Counted from the stretch's first letter, positions 1-5,346 are shown. The stretch: 6,243 bases of DNA from an uncultured euryarchaeote (GCA_937901365.1 CALCEF010000165.1:1-6243); one strand, 5' to 3'. A program made the numbers and translations. The notes: generated by a model from the sequence alone, not told the origin.

Positions 1-299
1 ATTTCTTGGCCGATGAACAAGTATTGTCTGATTTGACCTGGACGTGTGAAGAGAGTCATGCATTGATGGTAGGTGGAGGAATCTCAAAACACCATGTCAT
101 TTGGTGGAACCAATATCGAGATGGTTTGGATTCTGCCGTGGGAATCACAACTGCACCTGAACACGATGGGAGCCTCTCAGGAGCCCGATTGAAAGAAGCG
201 ATATCATGGGGTAAAATCCGACCAGAGGCCCCACAAGTAACGGTAGAAGGGGATGCTAGCGTTTTGCTTCCACTGCTGGGTTCAGACTTGTTCGGCTGA
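1..299 (+). CDS. dys: Deoxyhypusine synthase, C-terminal part (5' end outside window)
   Basis: Deoxyhypusine synthase transfers the aminobutyl group of spermidine, using NAD, to one lysine of initiation factor 5A, the first step of hypusine formation in the cytoplasm. The visible 98 or so residues, read in the frame beginning at base 3, match the family's C-terminal third: GGGISKHH (the KHH lysine at 87-89 aligns with the lysine that forms the covalent enzyme intermediate), then an EHDGSLSGAR stretch (family form E-x-DGSDSGA), EAISWGKI, and a closing DASVLLPLL. The stop is TGA at 297-299. The true start lies to the left, so length and promoter cannot be judged. Its last 18 bases overlap the end of the opposing SDR-like gene. 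The family call is firm; activity is inferred from the conserved lysine and NAD-site motifs. Confidence 0.93.
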   Translation, partial: FLADEQVLSDLTWTCEESHALMVGGGISKHHVIWWNQYRDGLDSAVGITTAPEHDGSLSGARLKEAISWGKIRPEAPQVTVEGDASVLLPLLGSDLFG

Positions 300-761
300 G
301 TGAGCAATGCATTCCATCAAACCAACCCGCATGGCAGTCATTGGGCGCCAACCATCGGTTCCACAGGCCACTAGGGCATCGTGTAGTGGGCCTAAATTTG
401 GGCGCCTACGTTCGCCGCTGTATCGTACAGCTGCAGGAGATGGTACTTCGCTCAAAGACTCGATTGTGTGTGAATGCTCTACTGCGTTTTGGAAGCGAGA
501 CCAAAGCCCTTTGATTTCGTCTACGACCATTTGCTGAGTCCAGGCACGTCGACCACACAATTGGAATGTTCCCTCTACATTATTCTCCTCAAGGACTCGC
601 TGCGCAAATTCCGCGTCTCGAATGTGTACCCAATGATAGATTGTATCATCAGTTACGGGCTCTTCATCATTCATTACAGCAGAAATCCACTGATTGATTG
701 GTCCGCATCCACTCGGCGAATATACATCGATAAATTCGACCTCTAATGATTCGGACACCAA
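282..761 (-). CDS. SDR-like protein lacking the Rossmann half (NDP-sugar epimerase/dehydratase C-terminal region)
   Basis: A 159-residue reading frame starting with TTG at 759-761 (GTG at 756-758 is an alternative) and ending TGA at 282-284. Residues 41-48 (IYHWVHIRD) resemble the 'V-x-V-D-D' strand of extended short-chain dehydrogenases. Residues 53-86 (RVLEENNVEGTFQLCG, then QMVVDEIKGLW) resemble the 'le...GtyNl..g...s..El...i' stretch. Residues 110-152 (AVRYSGERRRPN, GWRPMTAMRVGLMECI) resemble the 'R-x-G-D-x-R...LGW-P-x-x-x-L-x-x-G-L' tail of NDP-sugar epimerases and dehydratases. The N-terminal NAD-binding GxxGxxG fold and the Tyr-x3-Lys catalytic pair are absent. The frame stays open upstream but has no usual start codon there, and that DNA encodes the aminotransferase C terminus. 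It lies 11 bp after the aminotransferase stop, so probably shares its mRNA. It could be a stand-alone binding domain or a decayed remnant; no function is assigned. Confidence 0.62.
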   Translation of the reverse strand: MVSESLEVEFIDVYSPSGCGPINQWISAVMNDEEPVTDDTIYHWVHIRDAEFAQRVLEENNVEGTFQLCGRRAWTQQMVVDEIKGLWSRFQNAVEHSHTIESLSEVPSPAAVRYSGERRRPNLGPLHDALVACGTDGWRPMTAMRVGLMECIAHSAEQV

Positions 762-772
762 TACACATCCAC

Positions 773-2308
773 TCAGTCTGAACTGCTTGCAGTATGTTGG
801 ATGAGGGTTTTTCGAACAAGGTCTACGACTAAATCAATCTCTTCAGATGTAATCTCAAAATGCGGGGTGAACCTGAGGGCATTCTGACCACCATGAATAA
901 TACCAAGTCCATTCTTTCGACACATTTCCTCAACCTGGCCGAAACCAACAACGGGGTGTGTATCTGGATTCAATTCCGCACAACATAGCAAGCCAGTACC
1001 CTGAACCTTGATGATCACATCTGGCAATTCAGTTGCCAGTTTCTCCAACTTCTCGACCAATTCCGCTCCTCTATCTCGGATGTTTTTCCTCAACTCAGGG
1101 GTGACTCGATCAAGAACTGCAATCGCGGTTTCAAGAGCACGAGGGTTGGTTGTCATCGTATTGCCATATATGCCAACGACATAGAGTTCGGCGGCTCGAG
1201 GTCCCATGCCCAGAACAGAGAGTGGATATTGACCTGCATTCAGAGCCTTCGACCAGGTTTCCATATCGGGGACATCACAATCCTCAAATCCTGGATAATC
1301 AATGATTGAGAGTGTACCTTGGCCCCTCAACCCTGCTTGAATTGAGTCGACCAGAAGCAGACTACCATGTTCAAGAGTTAATCGCCTAGCGGCATCATAG
1401 AACTCTCTCGTCACACATTGACCAGGGTTGCCTTCACCTTGAACAGGTTCAATCGCCATCATCTCGATGAAAAAGCCCTCTTGTTCGGCCCTAGCGAAAG
1501 CGGCCTCAAGAGATTGAACATCATTTGGAGGTACCAACAACAAATTATCACGATCACGGAATGTGGCTAAATTTTGGTCATAACCATCTTTGCAGGAATG
1601 AGAAATTTGAGCCGGGCGGTCGGTTCGACCATGGAATGCTTGTTCAATGGCGAGAAGCTTGATTGGTTTACCTTCGTGTCTACCACCTGGTCCTGTCTGC
1701 TTGTTTGCATTTACATCTGCAATTCTCAAACCGACAGTCACTGACTCGGAACCACTGTTCATACAAATGAAGCGGGTGAATGGACAATCTCCACGTGTAT
1801 GACCCAATTCATTACGAAGTCGATCTGTGAGCCGTTTCTGGCTGAATGATGGAGTCATCACATTTGCCATCACCCAATTCTCGGACATCGATTCAATAAT
1901 CGCATCTGGACCATGTCCACTCCCTAACATACCATAGCCCCCATTGTCGTGAAGTACGGCTCCTTTTGATGTGATAATCCACGGCCCACGAGCCGCAATG
2001 GCCACGTAGGGGTTGATGGTTGCTGGTGAATAGAAATTAATCAAGTCAGTTTGGACAGAAGAGACCAATGTTGCTTCGTCTTGAGCCAGATACTCAATGC
2101 CAAATTCTGCAACTAGGCGATCGAAGGAGATTACTGCTTCCGAAATCGCATGCATCAAATTGGAAGGTTTGCCGTCTTCAGTCTTGAACAGAAAGCGTTT
2201 GATTACATCATCGGATAACCCTGTAGTTTGAGCCGAAGAGCCATTCGTAAGGTCGCGAATCTCCCGAAGATGCTCCAGCATGTTCGATTCGAATGGAAGG
2301 GCATCCAT
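773..2308 (-). CDS. Class-III PLP-dependent aminotransferase with long N-terminal extension
   Basis: A fold-type I, class-III (omega/ornithine/4-aminobutyrate type) aminotransferase, a cytosolic PLP enzyme moving an amino group between an amine or amino acid and a 2-oxo acid. I prefer ATG at 2306-2308 (511 residues); an in-frame TTG at 2324-2326 would add six. Counting from that TTG, visible motifs are: SGSESV at 191-196 (PLP phosphate site), FHGR at 231-234, EPVQGEG at 293-299, Asp327 and Gln330 in VDSIQAG (PLP ring contacts; the usual form is DE-[IV]-Q), Lys360 in WSKAL (Schiff-base lysine), TTNP at 392-395, and Arg485 in LRFTPHF (typical substrate-carboxylate arginine region). The first 100 or so residues match no class-III feature I know, making the protein longer than the usual 400-460. 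The substrate cannot be read from sequence. It is followed at 11 bp by the SDR-like gene and diverges from the PRC-barrel gene. Confidence 0.88.
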   Translation of the reverse strand: MDALPFESNMLEHLREIRDLTNGSSAQTTGLSDDVIKRFLFKTEDGKPSNLMHAISEAVISFDRLVAEFGIEYLAQDEATLVSSVQTDLINFYSPATINPYVAIAARGPWIITSKGAVLHDNGGYGMLGSGHGPDAIIESMSENWVMANVMTPSFSQKRLTDRLRNELGHTRGDCPFTRFICMNSGSESVTVGLRIADVNANKQTGPGGRHEGKPIKLLAIEQAFHGRTDRPAQISHSCKDGYDQNLATFRDRDNLLLVPPNDVQSLEAAFARAEQEGFFIEMMAIEPVQGEGNPGQCVTREFYDAARRLTLEHGSLLLVDSIQAGLRGQGTLSIIDYPGFEDCDVPDMETWSKALNAGQYPLSVLGMGPRAAELYVVGIYGNTMTTNPRALETAIAVLDRVTPELRKNIRDRGAELVEKLEKLATELPDVIIKVQGTGLLCCAELNPDTHPVVGFGQVEEMCRKNGLGIIHGGQNALRFTPHFEITSEEIDLVVDLVRKTLIQHTASSSD

Positions 2309-2410
2309 CAATGTTCGCCGGAACAAACTTCAATCCATCCAAAATGTTGGAACAATTCGGAGATCATATTCCAATTGATGAAATGAAATATCCGCACCGG
2401 TGGAAGTCGA

Positions 2411-2420
2411 TTTTTAAATT
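2411..2420 (-). promoter_or_regulatory. Candidate TATA box for the aminotransferase unit
   Basis: On the minus strand this reads AATTTAAAAA, close to the archaeal TATA consensus. A start of transcription about 25 bases further on, near 2389, would leave a leader of roughly 60-80 bases. The inverted repeat at 2421-2445 abuts it on the side where TFB would contact the BRE, so a protein bound there could block or help initiation. Inferred from sequence only. Confidence 0.42.
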
Positions 2421-2445
2421 GGCTGATAATGCACAATTATCCGCC
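2421..2445. promoter_or_regulatory. Inverted repeat, likely operator, in divergent control region
   Basis: The left arm GGCTGATAAT (2421-2430) and right arm ATTATCCGCC (2436-2445) are inverted copies matching at 9 of 10 positions, separated by five bases (GCACA). The left arm is also the exact reverse complement of ATTATCAGCC at 2514-2523. Arm length and spacing suit a dimeric helix-turn-helix regulator. It lies between two divergent genes and beside the minus-strand TATA-like box. The regulator is not identifiable here. Confidence 0.55.
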
Positions 2446-2536
2446 ATTTTCAATTGAAAATATACAAATGCATATCTGGGCGTATTATCGAATATTCAAT
2501 TGGAAAATATAGGATTATCAGCCTTTTTCAATTGAA
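2436..2536. repeat. Three direct repeats ATTATC-N7/9-CAATTG
   Basis: Copies lie at 2436-2458, 2484-2505 and 2514-2536. Copies 1 and 3 are 23 bases long and match at 21 positions (ATTATC, C/A, GCC, A/T, TTTTCAATTGAA). Copy 2 has the same ATTATC and CAATTG halves with a spacer of seven rather than nine bases. A fourth CAATTG stands alone at 2372-2377. In copy 1 the CAATTG part forms the perfect palindrome TTTTCAATTGAAAA (2447-2460). The array fills the gap between divergent genes and is best read as multiple protein-binding sites, not a CRISPR or mobile element. Confidence 0.6.
2502..2511 (+). promoter_or_regulatory. Candidate BRE/TATA for the PRC-barrel gene
   Basis: GGAAA (2502-2506) followed by AATATA (2506-2511) resembles an archaeal BRE plus TATA box. 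Transcription would start near 2534, giving a leader of about 22 bases to the ATG at 2556 or 97 bases to the ATG at 2631. It lies between repeat copies 2 and 3, so a protein on the repeats could control it. A second AT-rich candidate is TATACAAATG at 2461-2470. Confidence 0.4.
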
Positions 2537-2630
2537 CAACTGATTCAAATTCACAATGGGATGGTTTAATAGCCCAATCGACCCGTGCGAGGGCAAGCAG
2601 GATGGGATGCTGCAACAGGAGACGAAAATA

Positions 2631-3218
2631 ATGGCAGACGACAATTACAGAATACAGGAACTTCTACAAAGAGAAGTATACGTTGGTGAGAACCTCGTTG
2701 GAACGATTGTGGGTGAGAGATATCACCCCAACGAAGATCGGGTTAGATCGATGAGGATACAGGTGAAACCAAACGTGGCGGAAGAATACATGCGCAAGCC
2801 GGCTGAGCACGCACCACTATCGAAGGAATTGATTCATTCAATTCAGGACGACGGTACGGTCAAGCTTTCAAAGTCGATGCGGGAATTACAAAGACGCTGG
2901 AGAAATACTGTCCGCATTGAAGAACAACTCTACGCGCCAGATGAACTTCTGGACAGAGCAGTATTGGACGATGATGGAATGGAACTTGGTGTTGTAATCG
3001 GTTTGGTTAAGGTCAAGCGTACTTATCGAGGGATTACTGTAAAACTGCGTTCAGCGGTTCGCCGGCGATTTTCACTTGACGAGACCATAGACATTCCAGT
3101 TACCGCTCTCGCCCGCACGAGAGCCCGATTGGACGAAATTGTACTCTCTCGAACGTACGAAAAATTGCGGTCATTGCCAAGTTACATCCAGATTAACGAA
3201 GGATTGTTTGAGGATTGA
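2631..3218 (+). CDS. Tandem PRC-barrel domain protein
   Basis: Encodes 195 residues from the ATG at 2631, chosen because GGAG at 2618-2621 lies nine bases before it. An in-frame ATG at 2556 (220 residues) is possible and fits a TATA-like box at 2502-2511, but its extra 25 residues look unconserved. Two similar halves are visible. Residues 10-85 contain LLQREVYVGENLVGTIVGER, a pattern of strands, then DDGTVKLSKSMREL. Residues 102-180 contain LLDRAVLDDDGMELGVVIGL, a strand pattern, and DEIVLSRTYEKLRS. This 'reset/retain name - G-x-[IV]-x-D/E... - i-l-S-x-s-x-e-L' layout is that of the PRC-barrel fold, a small beta barrel used for RNA or protein binding (RimM, and archaeal division proteins CdpB1/CdpB2). 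No signal peptide or membrane segment is seen. The linker (about 86-101) is Arg-rich. Fold call moderate; role unknown. Confidence 0.66.
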   Translation: MADDNYRIQELLQREVYVGENLVGTIVGERYHPNEDRVRSMRIQVKPNVAEEYMRKPAEHAPLSKELIHSIQDDGTVKLSKSMRELQRRWRNTVRIEEQLYAPDELLDRAVLDDDGMELGVVIGLVKVKRTYRGITVKLRSAVRRRFSLDETIDIPVTALARTRARLDEIVLSRTYEKLRSLPSYIQINEGLFED

Positions 3219-3233
3219 ATGGAACCGTCACCG

Positions 3234-3240
3234 TTAATTT
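3234..3240 (+). promoter_or_regulatory. Candidate TATA box for tRNA-Ile
   Basis: TTAATTT at 3234-3240 is centred about 30 bases before the first base of the mature tRNA. This predicts a transcript start near 3262, a few bases before the RNase P cleavage point. It lies just after the PRC-barrel stop codon (3216-3218). Position fits well, but the sequence is a weak match. Confidence 0.4.
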
Positions 3241-3266
3241 GGGGACCTCGGTCGCCGGATTGCTCT

Positions 3267-3341
3267 GGACGGGTAGCTTAGGTTGGCTGGAGCACCCGGC
3301 TGATAACCGGGAGGTCGCAGGTTCAAATCCTGCCTCGTCCA
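3267..3341 (+). tRNA. tRNA-Ile (anticodon GAU)
   Basis: A full cloverleaf of 75 bases. The acceptor stem GGACGGG (3267-3273) pairs with CTCGTCC (3334-3340) with one G-U pair. The D stem GCTT (3276-3279) pairs with GAGC-type bases at 3290-3293. The anticodon stem CCCGG (3295-3299) pairs with CCGGG (3307-3311) around the loop CTGATAA, giving anticodon GAT at 3302-3304. The variable loop is AGGTC, and the T stem GCAGG/CCTGC (3317-3321, 3329-3333) encloses TTCAAAT. The discriminator base is A3341. CCA is not encoded (the next bases are CTTTT), so it is added after transcription. No intron. The T run at 3343-3346 may serve as a terminator. Confidence 0.97.
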
Positions 3342-3410
3342 CTTTTCCAGCAGTTTTGAAGACGTGTTTAGATGGGAAACAACATGAACAGTCGACTCTG
3401 GGAATAGGAC

Positions 3411-4349
3411 ATGGCAGTCGTGTCTGGAAGCAACGCTGCTGAATTGGCATCTGCTTTGGCTGATCAGTTGGGATGGGAACACCACCCACTAGAGGTCAGG
3501 CGGTTCCCTGATTCAGAAGGGTATGTCAGAGTACCCCAGGAAAGCATCGAAGCCATCCGTAGGGAACCCGTTGTACTCGTTGCGACAACCTTCCCTGATT
3601 CCGGAATCGTTGAGGCTTTGTTGATGCTGGAATCTATTCACGACGTCCGTCGAGGTGATATGAGCAATCTGAAGGGTGAGGGCGAACAGATGTTAGATGA
3701 TGCTGGCCCTGGTATTTTTCTCGCTGTTCCCTACTTCGGATATTCACGACAGGACAAGAGATTCCAAAGAGGTGAAGTTGTTTCTGCGAAACTCCTAGCA
3801 AGACTATTGACACGCCGTTGCGATGGAATGGTCGTATTGGATCTTCATGCCCCTGCTGTTCTTGAAGACCTGGATGTGCCTGTCGAATTCGTATCTTCGA
3901 TGCCAGAGATCGCAATTCACCTGCAGAGTACAGTTGGACCGGACTTCGTCCTTAGCCCAGATAAAGGGGCCATTGAACGAGCCAGCCACGTTGCGAATGC
4001 CATCGGATGCAATTTCTCCTACCTTGAAAAAACTCGAATAGATGCACATACAATCGAACATAAAGCCAAGGATTTGGATGTCGATGGAGCAATTGTAGCC
4101 ATCGTAGACGACATGATTTCAACTGGCGGCACAATTTGCAAGGCCAGTGATGCACTTCGCCGACAAGGTGCCAAACAAGTCCACGCTGCATGTACCCACG
4201 GACTCTTCACAGGAGGAGCAATTACACGACTATCAAACCATGTCGATGGCGTGCATGCAACCGATTCTCTACCCAATCCACGCTCAGTAGTCAGTGGAGC
4301 ACCAGCCATCGCGAGAGGTGTCAATTCGTTGATTGAACGGGTTCTCTGA
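3411..4349 (+). CDS. prs: Ribose-phosphate pyrophosphokinase (PRPP synthetase)
   Basis: Makes 5-phosphoribosyl 1-pyrophosphate from ribose 5-phosphate and ATP, feeding purine, pyrimidine, NAD, His and Trp synthesis in the cytosol. The 312-residue product opens with the archaeal Prs signature VVSGSNAAELA and EVRRFPDSEGYVRV. Further on are PYFGYSRQDKRF at 107-118 (ATP loop), DLHAP at 144-148, Lys207/Arg209 in LEKTRID (catalytic flexible loop), and the PRPP-binding loop VDDMISTGGT at 232-241. The protein is longer than the roughly 285 residues usual in archaea, mainly because residues 80-98 or so form an insertion just before the ATP loop. The ATG at 3411 is the only start giving the full N terminus; no strong ribosome site precedes it, and TTTAGA at 3367-3372 is a weak TATA candidate. 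Readthrough from the tRNA gene 69 bases upstream is another option. Confidence 0.95.
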   Translation: MAVVSGSNAAELASALADQLGWEHHPLEVRRFPDSEGYVRVPQESIEAIRREPVVLVATTFPDSGIVEALLMLESIHDVRRGDMSNLKGEGEQMLDDAGPGIFLAVPYFGYSRQDKRFQRGEVVSAKLLARLLTRRCDGMVVLDLHAPAVLEDLDVPVEFVSSMPEIAIHLQSTVGPDFVLSPDKGAIERASHVANAIGCNFSYLEKTRIDAHTIEHKAKDLDVDGAIVAIVDDMISTGGTICKASDALRRQGAKQVHAACTHGLFTGGAITRLSNHVDGVHATDSLPNPRSVVSGAPAIARGVNSLIERVL

Positions 4350-4357
4350 GACATTAT

Positions 4358-4396
4358 GTGCCCCGTAGGGGCTTCCGCTGCGTTTATACGGGGCAC
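4358..4396. promoter_or_regulatory. Perfect 10-bp inverted repeat between prs and L7Ae
   Basis: GTGCCCCGTA (4358-4367) and TACGGGGCAC (4387-4396) are perfect inverted copies around a 19-base loop. The left arm can instead fold locally as GCCCC-GTA-GGGGC (4360-4372), so the two hairpins exclude each other. There is no T run after the right arm, so a simple terminator is not obvious. The right arm overlaps the TATA-like element at 4383-4388, so an operator or an RNA switch are both possible. Confidence 0.6.
4383..4388 (+). promoter_or_regulatory. Candidate TATA box for the L7Ae-S28e-L24e-NDK-aIF5B cluster
   Basis: TTTATA at 4383-4388 matches the core archaeal TATA box. A transcript start near 4410 would give a leader of about 25 bases containing the Shine-Dalgarno site AGGAGTGA (4422-4429) before the L7Ae ATG at 4435. 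It overlaps the inverted repeat at 4358-4396. Confidence 0.45.
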
Positions 4397-4434
4397 GCCG
4401 TGCGGCGGCTTACCAAACATGAGGAGTGAATCCA

Positions 4435-4809
4435 ATGAGTGTACACATAGCATTTGAAACCCCGAAAGACGTCCAAGACAGTGTCTACGAACTTGTGAAG
4501 CTTGTAGGCAGCGGAAACGGTCGGTTGAAGAAAGGCAGTAATGAGGTGACCAAAGCAGCAGAACGCGGCACAGCGAAGATGGTTGTTATGGCAGAAAACG
4601 TGAACCCAGCAGAGTTGCTGGCACACGTCCCCCTCATCTGCAAAGAGAAGAAGATTCCTTTCATCTACGTGGAAGATCAAGCCTACTTGGCTGAAGCGGC
4701 CGGTATGAACAGTGGTGCAAAGACTGCTGCAATCGCATTGATGGAAGTGGCCAAAGGAGCAGAAGAAGCCTTCAATGGTGTGAAAGGTCACACCGATGCA
4801 CTGAACTGA
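4435..4809 (+). CDS. rpl7ae: Large-subunit ribosomal protein L7Ae
   Basis: L7Ae binds kink-turn RNA in 23S rRNA and also serves in archaeal C/D and H/ACA guide RNPs and RNase P. The 124-residue product from ATG 4435 has the usual archaeal length. Its core [12 protein letters not shown] at 34-45 carries the Asn36-Glu37-Lys40 RNA contact set, followed by [20 protein letters not shown] at 50-69 and IPFIYVED at 74-81. The usual LGxAxG near the C terminus is LAEAAG here. The start is fixed by AGGAGTGA at 4422-4429, five bases before the ATG; an in-frame GTG at 4426 would lie inside that ribosome site and is unlikely. It heads a tightly packed plus-strand cluster, with S28e starting 29 bases after its stop. 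Confidence 0.96.
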   Translation: MSVHIAFETPKDVQDSVYELVKLVGSGNGRLKKGSNEVTKAAERGTAKMVVMAENVNPAELLAHVPLICKEKKIPFIYVEDQAYLAEAAGMNSGAKTAAIALMEVAKGAEEAFNGVKGHTDALN

Positions 4810-4838
4810 GAGTCAATAATCGCCAGGAGGAAGAGGAA

Positions 4839-5057
4839 ATGACTCAGGAAGGATGGCCAGCCGAGGTTGTAGAGGTCGTCGGACGAACCGGCATGACTGG
4901 AGAGGCAACTCAGGTGAAAGTTCGTGTCAATGATGCACCCAACCCACGTGACGTCGGTCGGATTATCACACGCAATGTTGTCGGCCCTGTTAGGATCGGA
5001 GATATTCTCATGTTGCGCGACACCGGTCGTGAAGCTCGAAAACTCAATGTTCGCTGA
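4839..5057 (+). CDS. rps28e: Small-subunit ribosomal protein S28e
   Basis: A small OB-fold ribosomal protein of archaea and eukaryotes located near the mRNA exit side of the 30S subunit. The 72-residue product is full length and carries the family core: [19 protein letters not shown], then [18 protein letters not shown] and the closing REARKL segment. Start ATG 4839 is preceded by AGGAGG at 4825-4830 with eight bases between. Its TGA (5055-5057) overlaps the ribosome site of L24e, so the two are translated in close succession. Confidence 0.96.
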   Translation: MTQEGWPAEVVEVVGRTGMTGEATQVKVRVNDAPNPRDVGRIITRNVVGPVRIGDILMLRDTGREARKLNVR

Positions 5058-5066
5058 GGTGAAATG

Positions 5067-5255
5067 ATGGTAGAACGTCGAATTTGCAACTTCTCGGGTG
5101 AAGAGATTGAACCTGGCACCGGAGTTATGTATGTCAAACGGGATGGCACTGTGCTTTGGTTCAAAGATTCAAAGGCACGTAAGAACATGAAACTGGGCCG
5201 TAATCCGCGCAAGGTCAAGTGGACCCGACGCTACGTCAAAGGCGGAATTCAGTAA
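5067..5255 (+). CDS. rpl24e: Large-subunit ribosomal protein L24e, zinc-finger cysteines lost
   Basis: A 62-residue ribosomal protein of archaea and eukaryotes that sits at the subunit interface. Two adjacent ATGs occur (5064 and 5067). I choose the second because GAGGTGA (5056-5062, overlapping the S28e stop) then has a spacing of four bases rather than one. The body EIEPGTGVMYVKRDGTVLWF and the tail GRNPRKVKWTRRYVKGG are clear L24e. Typical archaeal L24e holds zinc by C-x2-C and C-x3-C. Here those places read CNFSG and FKDSKARKN, so three of four cysteines are gone. Eukaryotic RPL24 (CSFSG...) shows a similar partial loss. The gene follows S28e with under ten bases between. Confidence 0.94.
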   Translation: MVERRICNFSGEEIEPGTGVMYVKRDGTVLWFKDSKARKNMKLGRNPRKVKWTRRYVKGGIQ

Positions 5256-5261
5256 CCGTCT

Positions 5262-5326
5262 GCTGCCCTCTTGATTGAAATCGCCGTCTTCGACGGCGGC
5301 GGCGTCCTGAAATAGGGGAGGGCGGT
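5262..5326 (+). promoter_or_regulatory. Nested GC-rich hairpins between L24e and NDK
   Basis: The inner hairpin CGCCGTC (5282-5288) / GACGGCG (5292-5298) is a perfect seven-pair stem with loop TTC. An outer stem pairs GCTGCCCTC (5262-5270) with GAGGGCGGT (5318-5326), six Watson-Crick pairs in a row plus G-U and G-C extensions. CCGTC at 5256-5260 can also compete for GACGG at 5292-5296. No T run follows, so a plain terminator is unlikely. The element could mark an mRNA processing or attenuation point, or protect the r-protein mRNA. Function is inference. Confidence 0.5.
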
Positions 5327-5346
5327 CGGCCGATTCGGTGTCAAAC

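Noticed and set aside
307..746. Open frames on the plus strand opposite the SDR-like gene (307-537 and 474-746)
   Set aside because: Low-complexity, Ser/Thr/Cys-rich products with no family features; the minus-strand frame has recognisable SDR segments and sits directly behind the aminotransferase.
2436..2536. Possible CRISPR array
   Set aside because: Only three copies, unequal spacing of 30-48 bases, degenerate units and no cas genes; better explained as regulator sites.
3193..3489. Open frames on both strands across the tRNA region (minus 3193-3489 and 3234-3485, plus 3215-3442)
   Set aside because: They run through a complete tRNA-Ile gene and the start of prs; the products match no family and are chance frames.
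4397..4440. Possible kink-turn for L7Ae autoregulation in its own leader
   Set aside because: TGAGG...CCAATGAG offers a weak k-turn-like pairing, but the tandem G-A pairs and a stable C-stem are not convincing by eye.
3634..4453. Several minus-strand frames opposite prs and its downstream spacer
   Set aside because: They are antisense to a firmly identified gene and show no conserved motifs.
4384..4791. Minus-strand frame of 135 codons opposite L7Ae
   Set aside because: Cys/His-rich composition is a by-product of the opposite-strand codons of L7Ae; no domain is recognisable.
5338..5346. GTG start for NDK adding three residues
   Set aside because: The ATG at 5347 matches the conserved family start, and no ribosome site favours the GTG.
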